DNA of 64,000 nt. It comes from Bradyrhizobium sp. 141 (GTDB lineage Bacteria; Pseudomonadota; Alphaproteobacteria; Rhizobiales; Xanthobacteraceae). The DNA lies in contig NZ_JADPKR010000064.1 of the NCBI RefSeq assembly GCF_023074055.1, forward strand, positions 62,001 through 126,000. The letters run 5' to 3'. The position numbers and the translations under genes were made by a program. This document shows, piece after piece, positions 27,542-36,740 of this stretch (the first letter of the stretch is position 1; every line of letters begins with the position of its first letter). The notes beneath the pieces were generated by a model. That model saw only the letters and a program-made list of their open reading frames with translations, made no database searches and was not told the DNA's origin.

Positions 27542-28231
27542 ATGACAGAAGCCAATGCCGCGCCGGTAACCGGCCATTCACCAAACGCGCTCGCCACGGT
27601 CGAAGCCGAAATCGCCCGTGCCTGCAAGGATGCGCGACGCGATCGCGCCTCCGTGACGCTGATCGCGGTGTCCAAGACTTTCGCCGCGGATGCCATTACC
27701 CCGATCATCGCCGCCGGACAGCGCGTATTCGGCGAGAATCGGGTGCAGGAGGCCAAAAGCAAGTGGCCCGCGTTAACGTCTGTTTACTCCGACATCGCGC
27801 TGCATCTGATCGGCCCGCTGCAATCCAACAAGGCGAAAGAGGCGGTCGCGCTGTTCGATGCCATCCATTCGGTCGACCGTCCGAGCATTTGCCAAGCGTT
27901 AGCCAAGGAAATCGAATCCCAGAACAAGCACCCGCAGCTCTTCGTCCAGATCAACACCGGCGAGGAGCCGCAGAAGGCCGGCGTCGCGCCCGGCGAGGCC
28001 GACGCCTTCCTCGCCAGCTGCCGCGACACCTATGGGCTGACGATCTCCGGGTTGATGTGCATCCCGCCGGTCGATGAGCCGCCTACGGCGCATTTCGCGC
28101 TGACCGCCAAGATCGCCGCGCGCAATGGATTGACGAATCTCTCGATGGGCATGAGCGCGGATTTCGCCAACGCGATCATGTTAGGTGCCACCCATGTGCG
28201 TGTCGGGAGCGCGATCTTCGGGCACAGGTAA
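27542..28231 (+). CDS. Pyridoxal-phosphate homeostasis protein (YggS/PROSC family)
   Basis: Members of this family bind PLP without a known reaction and help control free PLP and amino-acid pools. The product is 229 residues. The PLP lysine is in LIAVSKTF (near residues 40-47). Other signatures are FGENRVQEAKSKW, LHLIGPLQSNKA and the phosphate-binding C-terminal MGMSADFANAIMLGATHVRVGSAIFGHR. It is transcribed divergently from the membrane-bound cyclase gene across a 109-base gap. Confidence 0.94.
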   Translation: MTEANAAPVTGHSPNALATVEAEIARACKDARRDRASVTLIAVSKTFAADAITPIIAAGQRVFGENRVQEAKSKWPALTSVYSDIALHLIGPLQSNKAKEAVALFDAIHSVDRPSICQALAKEIESQNKHPQLFVQINTGEEPQKAGVAPGEADAFLASCRDTYGLTISGLMCIPPVDEPPTAHFALTAKIAARNGLTNLSMGMSADFANAIMLGATHVRVGSAIFGHR

Positions 28232-28245
28232 TTGCATGAGGCCGT

Positions 28246-29031
28246 TTACACGAACCCCACCGACACCTTCCCCAGCACACCAAAATCCACCGCAAAATGA
28301 TCGCCGGCCTGAATCGGCAGCGGCGGATGGCACGTGCCTGTCGTCACGACCTCCCCTGCCCGCAAGGTGATGCCGAGCCCGCGCAGCTCGTTGGCAAGCC
28401 AGGCGAGCGCGGCACGGGGATCGCCGAGCACGTTCTTGCCGTGGCCGATATAGCGTTGGCCGCGCAGCGTGATCGCTGGTCGCTCCTCGACGAGATCCAT
28501 CGCCCGCCAGTTCGCCGTCGTCGCCGTCCCCAACACGAACAGATGCGCGCAGGCATTGTCGGCGATGAGCTGCGCCTCGCCGGCGCTGGCGAAATCGCCA
28601 AAGCGCGAATCGGGAATCTCGATCGCGGGATGGAAGCTCTCGACGGCGGCCAGAACCTCGTCGACCGTGTACGGCGCCGCGCGCGGCGGCAGATCGCGTC
28701 CCATCCGGAAGGCGAATTCCGGCTCGCCGACGCGCATCTCGTTGCCCTTCATCGACGCAGTGCCGCCATCGGCGATCACGGTGTCGCTCATGATGCGGCC
28801 GGCCAGCGGCCCGGTGACGTTGATGTGCGTCTGTCCTGATACGCTGGTGGCCGCGATCTTCCAGCCGAACAATTTTCCACGCGACAGCGTTTCGAGTCCG
28901 GCCTGAACGGCATAGCCCTCCGTGCGGCTCTGTGGCCGCAAGCGCGCCTCCAGTGCATCAAGCTTGGTGCCGTCGCGCCAATGCTGAAAGAGAATGCGTG
29001 ATGCGTTGGCGGCCTTATCCTTGTCGAGCAT
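28246..29031 (-). CDS. 2-keto-4-pentenoate hydratase / fumarylacetoacetate-hydrolase family protein
   Basis: The product is 261 residues and resembles 2-keto-4-pentenoate hydratases of aromatic meta-cleavage pathways. Visible family features are KLFGWKIAATS, GEPEFAFRMGRDLPPR with the metal-binding glutamates, EIPDSRF, and the C-terminal GTCHPPLPIQAGDHFAVDFGVLGKVSVGF. No other meta-pathway genes are nearby, so the physiological substrate is unclear. It converges with the PLP-homeostasis gene and lies just downstream of an L,D-transpeptidase gene on the same strand, 6 bases apart. Confidence 0.85.
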   Translation of the reverse strand: MLDKDKAANASRILFQHWRDGTKLDALEARLRPQSRTEGYAVQAGLETLSRGKLFGWKIAATSVSGQTHINVTGPLAGRIMSDTVIADGGTASMKGNEMRVGEPEFAFRMGRDLPPRAAPYTVDEVLAAVESFHPAIEIPDSRFGDFASAGEAQLIADNACAHLFVLGTATTANWRAMDLVEERPAITLRGQRYIGHGKNVLGDPRAALAWLANELRGLGITLRAGEVVTTGTCHPPLPIQAGDHFAVDFGVLGKVSVGFV

Positions 29032-29037
29032 ATGGCC

Positions 29038-29574
29038 TCACCCGATGATGATTTTTGTTCTTGGTCCCAATCGCCGCAGCAATTGCAGCATCGCCGATTT
29101 CGTCATGGAGACGCAGCCCGCGGTCGGACCGAAATTGTCGCGGGCCAGGTGCAAAAATACCGCGCTGCCACGGCCGGCGATCCGCGGCCTGGTATTGTGG
29201 TCGATTTCGATGATGAAGTCATAGAGATGGTCGGTGCGCTTGAGCCGGTCACCGCCCTGCCCCTCGCCGAGCCGGATTCCCTGATTGTAATGGCGGTCGC
29301 TGGGATCCTCGCACCAGGCGTCCGCGCCAGCGATGATCCGGGCCGGCAAGAAACTCTGCGGCCGGCTGTGCCGGTCGCCCCGCCACCACAACCGCCTGGG
29401 ACGGAAGCTGCCCCTGGGGGTGCCGCCGTCGCCCTCGCGCTTGTTGGCCAGGATGCCGCCACGCCCCAGCGCGACCGGTATGGTCAGCGATCCCGCCGTC
29501 AGCCAGCCTCTGCGCGGATTCCCGGCTGCAGGCTTAACGCGGATCACGGAGAGCGGTCCGGCGCTTCGATTCAT
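29038..29574 (-). CDS. L,D-transpeptidase (YkuD-like) catalytic-domain protein
   Basis: L,D-transpeptidases make 3-3 cross-links in peptidoglycan or attach proteins to it. From ATG 29574 the product is 178 residues. The catalytic region shows AVFLHLARDNFGPTAGCVSM, with the histidine and the active cysteine followed by a VSM variant. The N-terminal strand SVIRVKPAAGNPRRGWLTAG opens the domain. No signal peptide is visible from this start. In-frame ATGs at 29607 and 29631 could extend it, but none has a strong ribosome binding site, so the start is uncertain. Confidence 0.82.
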   Translation of the reverse strand: MNRSAGPLSVIRVKPAAGNPRRGWLTAGSLTIPVALGRGGILANKREGDGGTPRGSFRPRRLWWRGDRHSRPQSFLPARIIAGADAWCEDPSDRHYNQGIRLGEGQGGDRLKRTDHLYDFIIEIDHNTRPRIAGRGSAVFLHLARDNFGPTAGCVSMTKSAMLQLLRRLGPRTKIIIG

Positions 29575-29808
29575 GGTGTAACCAACTGAAGCTGCTTTGT
29601 TTTTCATGTGTAAATGCGATGTCGAATTCATTACAGGACATTCATCAAAGCGCCCTGCTATTCTGGGTTAGAGTGGTTCTGGCTTGTGAATCGGTAACAG
29701 CCCACTACTTCAACACGAACAACAATAATAACGGCGACCCCTAAACTTCCCTCACGGCTGGTGCAGCATGCATGCGCGCCGAGTCGGACCCCAAAAGGAT
29801 GACCCCCT

Positions 29809-30495
29809 ATGGCCAATGCCCGCAAGATCCTGATCGTGGATGACGATACCGATCTGCGCGACACGTTGGTGGAGCAATTATCGCTACACGAAGAGTTCGA
29901 AGCCTCCGCCGTCGATACCGGCGCCAAAGGCGCGAGCGCCGCCAAGGCCAATGCCCCCGATCTCGTCTTGATGGATGTCGGCCTGCCCGACACCGACGGC
30001 CGCGAAGTGGTCCGCTCGTTGCGCAAGGGCGGCTTCAAGGCCCCGATCATCATGCTGACCGGGCACGACACTGATTCCGACACGATTTTGGGGCTGGAAT
30101 CCGGCGCCAACGACTATGTGGCAAAGCCCTTCCGCTTCGCCGTCCTGCTGGCCCGCATCCGCGCCCAACTCCGCCAGCACGAGGCCAGCGAGGACGCGGT
30201 GTTCTCGGTCGGCCCCTACTCCTTCCGGCCCGGCTCCAAGATGCTCACCGCCGCCAATGCGCGCAAGGTGCGGCTGACGGAGAAGGAAACCGCCATCCTC
30301 CGCTTCCTCTACCGCGCCGGCCAGATGCCGGTCTCGCGCGAGACCCTGCTCCAGGAGGTCTGGGGTTATAATTCCGGCGTCACCACCCATACGCTGGAAA
30401 CCCACATTTACCGCCTGCGCCAGAAGATCGAGAAGGACGCCGCCAACCCGGAAATCCTGGTCACGGAAGCCGGTGGCTACAAGCTGGTGCCGTGA
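29809..30495 (+). CDS. OmpR/PhoB-family response regulator, CenR/OtpR-like
   Basis: The product is 228 residues with an N-terminal receiver domain and a C-terminal winged-helix DNA-binding domain. The acidic pocket DDD is at residues 11-13, the phosphorylation site is Asp56 in LVLMDVGLP, the signalling threonine is in MLTGHD, and the lysine is in YVAKPF. The winged helix has RLTEKETAILRFLYRAGQ and THTLETHIYRLRQKIE. The sequence recalls alphaproteobacterial CenR/OtpR envelope regulators from memory; that assignment needs a tree. No sensor kinase lies beside it. AAGGAT precedes the start. Confidence 0.9.
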   Translation: MANARKILIVDDDTDLRDTLVEQLSLHEEFEASAVDTGAKGASAAKANAPDLVLMDVGLPDTDGREVVRSLRKGGFKAPIIMLTGHDTDSDTILGLESGANDYVAKPFRFAVLLARIRAQLRQHEASEDAVFSVGPYSFRPGSKMLTAANARKVRLTEKETAILRFLYRAGQMPVSRETLLQEVWGYNSGVTTHTLETHIYRLRQKIEKDAANPEILVTEAGGYKLVP

Positions 30496-30553
30496 TACGC
30501 TTGAAGGGCGTGCGAATCGTTTTAGATCGCATGCCCTTGAGCCTCGGATCTGA

Positions 30554-30997
30554 ATGTCAATCGACGACGACGTAGCGCTTCTCGAGCGTGTCCCGACACT
30601 GCGCCTGTTGGGAGATGCCTCGTTGCGCATGCTGGCGATCGGCTCCGAGCAGCGTGACTTCGTCCGCGGCGACACCCTGTTCAATCTCGGCGACGATGCC
30701 GATGCCGGCTTCGTGGTCCAACGCGGCGCCTTCCGGGTCGACGACGGCGCCGGCGCCGAAATGATCGCCGGTCCCGGCGCGTTGATCGGCGAGCTCGCGC
30801 TGGTAGTGCCGATGAAGCGACCGTCGAGCGCGATCGCGCTGGAGCACTCCTCCGTCATCCGCGTCGCCCGCAGCCTGTTCCAGCGCGTGCTGGAAAGCGA
30901 CCCCGCCGCTGCGGTTCGCCTGCGCGACGAATTCGCGGTGCGCTCCAGCCAGATCGCCAGCGACATCCTGATGGCGGGTGCGAAGCTGACGTCGTGA
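30554..30997 (+). CDS. Cyclic nucleotide-binding domain protein (Crp-like, no HTH)
   Basis: The product is 147 residues and consists mainly of one cyclic-nucleotide-binding fold: LRMLAIGSEQRDFVRGDTLFNLGDDADAGFVVQRGAFRV followed by the phosphate-binding cassette region with GPGALIGELALVVPMKRPSSAIAL. There is no DNA-binding helix-turn-helix after it, so it is not a full Crp regulator. It lies 58 bases after the response regulator gene on the same strand, which suggests they are expressed together. Whether the ligand is cAMP, cGMP or another nucleotide cannot be read from the sequence. Confidence 0.85.
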   Translation: MSIDDDVALLERVPTLRLLGDASLRMLAIGSEQRDFVRGDTLFNLGDDADAGFVVQRGAFRVDDGAGAEMIAGPGALIGELALVVPMKRPSSAIALEHSSVIRVARSLFQRVLESDPAAAVRLRDEFAVRSSQIASDILMAGAKLTS

Positions 30998-31010
30998 GAT
31001 GGTAACGCTT

Positions 31011-31097
31011 CGTAGCCCGGATGGAGCGGAGCGCAATCCGGGATCTACGCTTCGGAAAGACTGCCCCGGATTTCGCTGCGCTTCATCCGGCTACGGG
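31011..31097. repeat. Palindromic dispersed repeat (family D)
   Basis: The unit starts CGTAGCCCGGATGGAGCG and ends CGCTTCATCCGGCTACGG, with inner GCGCAATCCGGG and CCCCGGATTTCGC. A second copy lies at 45040-45128. It stands between convergent genes and could act as a hairpin terminator. Confidence 0.8.
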
Positions 31098-31107
31098 ACT
31101 GGCGGCG

Positions 31108-31923
31108 TCAAACCTCCAGCGTCACCGTCACCGGCACATGGTCCGACGGCCGTTCCCAGCTCCGCGCGTCGCGAAGAACGTTGAAATCACTGACCGCGTC
31201 CTTCAGCGCGCGCGAGACCCAGATGTGGTCGAGCCTGCGGCCGCGATCGCCGACGGTCCAGTCGGGGGAGCGGTAACTCCACCACGTGTAAACCTTCTCC
31301 GACATCGGAATGCGGTCACGTGCGACGTCGACCCATTCGCCGGCTGCGAGCGCGGCCTGCAGCTTTTCGGTTTCGACAGGCGTATGCGAAACCACTTTCA
31401 GAAGCTGCTTGTGCGACCACACGTCGTTCTCGTGCGGGGCGACATTGAGATCACCGACCAGGATGTGGCGATCCTCCCCGCGCGGATGCAGCGGCTCGCA
31501 TGCCTTCATCTCGTCGAGGAAGCGCAGCTTGTGGTCGAACTTCTCGTTCAGCGCGGGATCGGGAATGTCGCCGCCGGCGGGGACGTAGAAATTATGCACC
31601 ACCAGCGGCTTTGCGATGGCTGCCTTCTCGCCGAACGACACCGAGATGTGCCGCGAATCCACCTTGTCGCAGAAGGTGCGGATGTCTTTCGACTCGAATG
31701 GAATCTTCGAGACGATGGCGACGCCGTGATAACCCTTCTGCCCGTTCAGCGCGACGTGCTCGTAGCCGAGCCGCTTGAAGCGCTTCAGCGGAAAGGCATC
31801 GTCGATGCACTTGGTCTCCTGCAGGCACAGCACGTCCGGCCGCGCACTCTTGAGGAATTTCGCGACCAGATCGATGCGCAGCCGCACCGAATTGATGTTC
31901 CAGGTTGTCAGGGAAAGACGCAT
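31108..31923 (-). CDS. xth: Exodeoxyribonuclease III (AP endonuclease)
   Basis: Exonuclease III cuts at abasic sites and degrades 3' ends in base-excision repair. The product is 271 residues. The active-site motifs are WNINSVRLR, LCLQETKC with the metal-binding glutamate, FYVPAGGD, VGDLNVAPHENDVW, RLDHIWVS and the final SDHVPVTV with the catalytic histidine. It is downstream of the LolA-like gene on the same strand, separated by tandem family B repeats. Confidence 0.94.
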   Translation of the reverse strand: MRLSLTTWNINSVRLRIDLVAKFLKSARPDVLCLQETKCIDDAFPLKRFKRLGYEHVALNGQKGYHGVAIVSKIPFESKDIRTFCDKVDSRHISVSFGEKAAIAKPLVVHNFYVPAGGDIPDPALNEKFDHKLRFLDEMKACEPLHPRGEDRHILVGDLNVAPHENDVWSHKQLLKVVSHTPVETEKLQAALAAGEWVDVARDRIPMSEKVYTWWSYRSPDWTVGDRGRRLDHIWVSRALKDAVSDFNVLRDARSWERPSDHVPVTVTLEV

Positions 31924-31947
31924 GAGGGATGCGTCTTAGCAAGCTCT

Positions 31948-31990
31948 CGTAGGGTGGGCAAAGGCGCAAAGCGCCGTGCCCACCGTCTTT
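31948..31990. repeat. Family B repeat, partial copy
   Basis: It begins CGTAGGGTGGGCAAAGGCGC and contains GCGCCGTGCCCACCG. It is the left half of the family B unit seen between parA and parB and stands next to a full copy at 32025-32115. Confidence 0.75.
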
Positions 31991-32024
31991 TCGGGTGCGA
32001 GATGTGAGGGTCTGGTCGTGCTCT

Positions 32025-32115
32025 CGTAGGGTGGGCAAAGCGAAGCGTGCCCACGTGCCGATCGCGAGGAGGAAAGATGGTGGGCACGGCGCTCTGCGCC
32101 TTTGCCCACCCTACG
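32025..32115. repeat. Family B repeat, full copy
   Basis: It begins CGTAGGGTGGGCAAAGCG and ends GCCTTTGCCCACCCTACG, able to form a long hairpin between the LolA-like gene and xth. Confidence 0.8.
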
Positions 32116-32127
32116 GCAGCGGAGCGC

Positions 32128-32943
32128 TCAACCCGGCGCGGGGCCGTAATTGGTAAAATCGATCTTGAACATGCCGGGATCGAGCTTCTTGCTCGAATCC
32201 AGATTGTAGACAGCGATCGTGGTGTCGTAGCCCTGCGGGTCGGTGACGGTCCACTGCTTCAGCTGGCCGTCCTTGGCGCCGAACATCAACAGGAGGCGGC
32301 TGGTGCCGACGAGCGCCTGCTTCTCCTCGATGGTGACGCTGACGAAGACGTCGTCGGCGGAGACGTTGACGACGTTGGTGTCCTTCATCAGGTCGATGCG
32401 GTCGGACAGCAGGAAGCGCAGCGGCGTCTGCGACAGCGGATAGACGTCCTGGGTCGCGAGCTTGCGGTCGCGCACCACCAGTGACGATCCGTCCGCGACG
32501 ATGTCGATCGGGCTCGGCGCGTCATATTCGAAGCGCACCTTGCCCGGCTTCTGAATGTAGAAATCGCCTTGGGTCTTGCTGCCGTCGGGGCCGACCTGGA
32601 CGAAATTTCCGACCAGCGTCGACAGCGAGGACAGATAGGCGCTGACCTTGGCGGCCTGCGCCTTCTGGTTGGCATCGAAGGTCTGGAAGATGCTGCTCGG
32701 CACGTTGCGGCGCGGATCCGGGATCACCGGATTCGGCGGCGCTTGCGTCGCGCCGGTGACAGCGGGCCCACCGCCTCCGGATTGAGCACCATCGCGGCCC
32801 TTCGGCGCGGGCTTCGGCACCGGCACGGTCTGCGCAAGCGACGTCGCAGTCACCATCGCGGCAGTGACGAGCAGCACGCCGGCCACGCGCGCGCTTCGCG
32901 CGGCGATGGTGGCAGCGAATCGAATGTCCGGATGTCTGATCAA
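32128..32943 (-). CDS. LolA-like outer-membrane lipoprotein carrier protein
   Basis: LolA-type proteins shuttle lipoproteins through the periplasm. The product is 271 residues with an N-terminal hydrophobic segment (ARVAGVLLVTAAMVTATSLAQ) that looks like a signal peptide, a proline-rich linker, and a LolA fold from about residue 95 (LSTLVGNFVQVGPDGSKTQGDFYIQKPGKVRFEYDAPSPIDIVADG). The start is TTG 32943, the only upstream start that keeps the basic N-region. Its position directly after ftsK on the same strand is the usual arrangement in this group. Confidence 0.88.
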   Translation of the reverse strand: MIRHPDIRFAATIAARSARVAGVLLVTAAMVTATSLAQTVPVPKPAPKGRDGAQSGGGGPAVTGATQAPPNPVIPDPRRNVPSSIFQTFDANQKAQAAKVSAYLSSLSTLVGNFVQVGPDGSKTQGDFYIQKPGKVRFEYDAPSPIDIVADGSSLVVRDRKLATQDVYPLSQTPLRFLLSDRIDLMKDTNVVNVSADDVFVSVTIEEKQALVGTSRLLLMFGAKDGQLKQWTVTDPQGYDTTIAVYNLDSSKKLDPGMFKIDFTNYGPAPG

Positions 32944-33038
32944 CGCGTCGTCCTAATGTGGCTGGGCGTCTTTTAGCGTGATTTCGGGCAAAAGCAGATA
33001 ACGATTTCGCGTGAAATGATGTGTTGAGGCTCCTTGCC

Positions 33039-35516
33039 TCACATATGGCTGTCTTCTTCCTCGACCAGAATCTCGCGCTTGCCGGCGTGGTTGGCGGGCC
33101 CGACGATGCCTTCCAGTTCCATGCGCTCCATCAGCGATGCGGCGCGGTTGTAGCCGATCTGCAGACGGCGCTGGATATAGCTGGTCGATGCCTTGCGGTC
33201 GCGTTTGACGATCGCAACGGCTTGCTGGAACAGATCGCCGCCGCCATCCCCGCCCATGCCGGTCGCGTCGAACACCGCGCCGTCCTCGTCCTCGGTCGGC
33301 TCCTCGGCGGTAACCGCTTCGAGATATTCCGGTTGTCCCTGCGTCTTGAGGTGACGCACCACCTTCTCGACTTCCTCGTCGGACGCAAAAGGTCCGTGCA
33401 CGCGGCTGATGCGGCCGCCGCCGGCCATGTAGAGCATGTCGCCCTGGCCGAGCAGCTGCTCGGCGCCCATCTCGCCCAAAATGGTGCGGCTGTCGATCTT
33501 CGAGGTGACCTGGAAGGCGATGCGGGTCGGGAAGTTCGCCTTGATGGTGCCGGTGATGACGTCGACCGACGGACGCTGCGTCGCCAGGATCACGTGCAAG
33601 CCGGCGGCGCGCGCCATCTGCGCGAGGCGCTGCACCGCGCCTTCGATGTCCTTGCCGGCGACCATCATCAGGTCGGCCATTTCGTCGACGATGATGACGA
33701 TATAGGGCAGCGGATCGAGCGAGAGCTTCTCTTCCTCGTAGATCGCCTTGCCGGTCTCCTTGTCGAAGCCGGTATGCACCGTGCGCGTCGGCTCTTCGCC
33801 CTTGGCCTTCAATTCGAGCAGGCGCGTGTTGTAGCCGTCGATGTTGCGCACACCGAGCTTGGCCATGTTCTTGTAGCGCTCTTCCATCTCGCGCACGGCC
33901 CATTTCAGCGCGACCACCGCCTTCTTCGGGTCGGTCACGACGGGCGTGAGCAGATGGGGAATGCCGTCATAGACGGAGAGCTCGAGCATCTTCGGATCGA
34001 CCATGATCAGGCGGCACTGGTCCGGACGCAGCCGGTAGACCAGGCTGAGGATCATGGTGTTGATCGCGACCGATTTGCCGGAGCCGGTGGTGCCGGCGAT
34101 CAGCATGTGCGGCGTGCGCGCGAGGTCGATGATCACAGGATCGCCGCCGATGGTCTTGCCGAGGCAAAGCGGCAGTTTAGCAACCGTATCGGTCGCCTCT
34201 TTCGCAATCAGCAGTTCGCGCAGATAGACCTTTTCGCGATGCGCGTTCGGCAATTCGATGCCGATGGCGTTGCGGCCGGGCACGACGGCGACGCGCGCGG
34301 ACAGCGCGCTCATCGAGCGGGCGATGTCGTCGGCAAGTCCGATCACGCGCGACGACTTGATGCCGGGCGCCGGCTCCAGCTCGTACAGCGTGACGACGGG
34401 ACCGGGGTTGGCCTTCACGATCTCGCCGCGCACGCCGAAATCCTGCAGCACGCCTTCGAGCGAGCGCGAATTGGTTTCCAGCTCGGCCTTGCTGAGCGGC
34501 TGGCGGTCGCCGGCCTTCGGCGCGGCCAGCATGGAGACCGAGGGAAGGTCGAACTTGTCGGAGGATTTCTTGGCAGGGGTCTTCGGGGCAGCCTTCTTGC
34601 GCGGGGCGCGCGCAGCGGGCTCCTCTTCCTCCTCCTCCTCGTCTTCCTCTTCTTCGTGCTGGTCCTCGTCATCCTCCTCTTCGGGCTGCGGCGAGATCGA
34701 GGGCGCAGCGCGGCCGCCGCCGAGATTCGGCTCCTGGCGGCTGAACGCAACGGCTTTTGTCTTCGGTCCGCTCGAGACCAGCGAGCGATAAGCGGCACTG
34801 AACAGCCAGATCAGCCGCGCCTTCGTGCTCATCAGCGCATGGAACAGCCAGCCCAGCGACACCGAACCGCGATCGCTCCCCTCGTCTTCGTCGAGCGGCT
34901 TGTCGTCATCCTCGATCTCCGCGAGCTCGTCGTCATGCTCACGGGCGCCAAGACCGCAGGCGATCAGGAAGGTCGCGGCCAGCGCGGCGAACAGGATCGT
35001 GCCCAGCACGATGCGATAGATCGTGCCGGCCGGTCCGAAAATCACCGCGGGCGCGCGCACCAGGGCGTCACCGACCACGCCGCCGAGGCCGGTCGGCAGC
35101 GGCCATGCGCCGCCATGCGGCCAGCAGCTGACGAAGCCCGCCGCGATCACCGTGCAGAGAATCCAGGAGCCGAGACGCAGCGCCTCGCGGTCGAACGGGC
35201 GATGCGTCATCATGCGCCAGCCCCAGACCGCGACGGTCAGGACCAGCATGATCGCGCCGAGCCCGAGAATCTGCATCGCAAGATCGGCGCCGATCGCACC
35301 GGCATAGCCGAGGATGTTGCGGATCGGCCGCGAGGTAGCATGGCTGAGGCTGGGGTCCTGCACCGACCAGGTCATCAGCGCGGCTGAGGCGACGCCGGAC
35401 AGTGCGATCAGGCCGAGGCCGGTGAGCTCGCGCATGCGCCGCGCCAGGCCCTCACGGATCGATGGCGGCAGATGGCCGACCAGTGGAATGACACGTTCGA
35501 TTGCCGACATGCTCAT
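33039..35516 (-). CDS. ftsK: DNA translocase FtsK
   Basis: FtsK is anchored at the division septum and pumps DNA so that chromosome dimers can be resolved. The product is 825 residues. Hydrophobic segments lie near residues 32-50, 82-100, 118-133 and 168-188. A linker includes a strongly acidic tract at about 279-299 followed by a lysine/alanine/proline stretch. Walker A GTTGSGKS is at 475-482 and Walker B VIIVDEMADL ends near 616. The C-terminal gamma winged helix (SYIQRRLQIGYNRAASLMERME) recognises KOPS-like sites. It lies between the aminotransferase gene (9 bases upstream) and the LolA-like gene. Confidence 0.96.
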   Translation of the reverse strand: MSMSAIERVIPLVGHLPPSIREGLARRMRELTGLGLIALSGVASAALMTWSVQDPSLSHATSRPIRNILGYAGAIGADLAMQILGLGAIMLVLTVAVWGWRMMTHRPFDREALRLGSWILCTVIAAGFVSCWPHGGAWPLPTGLGGVVGDALVRAPAVIFGPAGTIYRIVLGTILFAALAATFLIACGLGAREHDDELAEIEDDDKPLDEDEGSDRGSVSLGWLFHALMSTKARLIWLFSAAYRSLVSSGPKTKAVAFSRQEPNLGGGRAAPSISPQPEEEDDEDQHEEEEDEEEEEEEPAARAPRKKAAPKTPAKKSSDKFDLPSVSMLAAPKAGDRQPLSKAELETNSRSLEGVLQDFGVRGEIVKANPGPVVTLYELEPAPGIKSSRVIGLADDIARSMSALSARVAVVPGRNAIGIELPNAHREKVYLRELLIAKEATDTVAKLPLCLGKTIGGDPVIIDLARTPHMLIAGTTGSGKSVAINTMILSLVYRLRPDQCRLIMVDPKMLELSVYDGIPHLLTPVVTDPKKAVVALKWAVREMEERYKNMAKLGVRNIDGYNTRLLELKAKGEEPTRTVHTGFDKETGKAIYEEEKLSLDPLPYIVIIVDEMADLMMVAGKDIEGAVQRLAQMARAAGLHVILATQRPSVDVITGTIKANFPTRIAFQVTSKIDSRTILGEMGAEQLLGQGDMLYMAGGGRISRVHGPFASDEEVEKVVRHLKTQGQPEYLEAVTAEEPTEDEDGAVFDATGMGGDGGGDLFQQAVAIVKRDRKASTSYIQRRLQIGYNRAASLMERMELEGIVGPANHAGKREILVEEEDSHM

Positions 35517-35525
35517 GGGCCCCGC

Positions 35526-36740
35526 CTAACCCAGAGTCTCGACCAGGCGGTGCAGCGCCTGCGCCGTGGTCTCGCCATCCTGCACCAGCGCGAGGCGAAT
35601 GTAGCCCGCGCCGGGATTGAATCCGTCAGGCTGCTGCCGCGCCAAAAAGCTGCCGGGCACCACACGCACGCCTGCTTCCCTGAAGAGTTTCAGGCACACC
35701 GACACGTCGTCGCCGATCGCGGACGTGTTGAGCCAGACGCAGAAGCCGGCATCGGGCCGGCGATAGCCATAGCGATTGCCGATGATCTGGTCGGCGAGAT
35801 CGAACTTGATCCGGTAGAGCCGGCGGTTCTCCTCGACATGCGCTTCGTCGCCATAGGCAAAGGTCGCAACGTGCTGGAGCGGCACCGGCACCTGCGGCGC
35901 TGCGATGTTGCGCAGCTCCAGGAACATCCCGATGAATCTCTTGTCGCCGGCGGCGAAACCGACGCGCAGGCCCGGCAGGTTCGAGCGCTTCGACAGCGAC
36001 TGGAACGCGGCCACGCGGGTGAAGTCGGGGCCGGCGCATTCGAGCGCGCTGCCTGGCGCTTCCCGGGTGTAGATCTCCGAATAGCACTCGTCACTGAGGA
36101 TCATGAAGCCGTAGCGATCGGCGAGGCCCTTGAGGCGCGCGAAATAATCGCGCGAGGCGACCGAGCCCTGCGGATTGGCGGGCGAGGCCAGATAGAACGC
36201 TACGGTGCGCGCCAGCGTCGCCTCGTCGATGGCGTCGAGATCGGGCAGGAAGCCGTTTTCCACCGTGGTCGGCAGATGGACCGGCTCGCAGGCCGCAGCC
36301 AAGGCGCCAGCGCCATAGACCGGATAGAACGGGTTCGGCATCAGGATCGCGGGTTTGCCGGGACGCGGGCCGACGTAGCGCTTTGCTGCGATCGCGGCGA
36401 GGAACAGCCCCTCGCGGCTGCCATTGAGGACGAGAATCTCGCCTTTGGGGTCGAGCGGCCGCGGCAGCTTGAATCGTGACGACAGCCAGGTGCTTGCTGC
36501 CTGACGGAACGGGTCGGTTCCCTGGTTCATCGGGTAGCGGCCGAAATCGGCGATGTGCTTGGCCAGCACCGGGCCGACGAAATCAGGCACGGGATGCTGC
36601 GGTTCGCCGACCGCGAGCGAAATCAAGGGCTTGCCGGGCTGATGCGGCGCCAGCAGCTCGTTCAGCCGGACGAAGGGCGAGCGTTCGGTGTCTAGGCTTC
36701 CACCGGCCTGCGGCGCGCGGGATGAAGCGGTCATGACCAT
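35526..36740 (-). CDS. Class I/II aminotransferase, DapC-like
   Basis: The product is about 404 residues and belongs to PLP-dependent fold-type I aminotransferases. The PLP lysine is in QSLSKRSNLPGLRVGFAAGD. Other landmarks are LISLAVGEPQHPVPDFV, LVLNGSREGLFLAA, NPFYPVYG and LASPANPQGSVASRDYF. It resembles succinyldiaminopimelate transaminases from similar loci, but the substrate cannot be fixed from sequence. ATG 36740 and ATG 36734 are the likely starts; a GTG at 36755 is also possible. It is immediately upstream of ftsK. Confidence 0.88.
   Translation of the reverse strand: MVMTASSRAPQAGGSLDTERSPFVRLNELLAPHQPGKPLISLAVGEPQHPVPDFVGPVLAKHIADFGRYPMNQGTDPFRQAASTWLSSRFKLPRPLDPKGEILVLNGSREGLFLAAIAAKRYVGPRPGKPAILMPNPFYPVYGAGALAAACEPVHLPTTVENGFLPDLDAIDEATLARTVAFYLASPANPQGSVASRDYFARLKGLADRYGFMILSDECYSEIYTREAPGSALECAGPDFTRVAAFQSLSKRSNLPGLRVGFAAGDKRFIGMFLELRNIAAPQVPVPLQHVATFAYGDEAHVEENRRLYRIKFDLADQIIGNRYGYRRPDAGFCVWLNTSAIGDDVSVCLKLFREAGVRVVPGSFLARQQPDGFNPGAGYIRLALVQDGETTAQALHRLVETLG

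Noticed and set aside
33021..35387. A 788-codon plus-strand frame opposite ftsK
   Set aside because: Shadow of ftsK; repetitive arginine, aspartate and histidine content without any recognisable fold.
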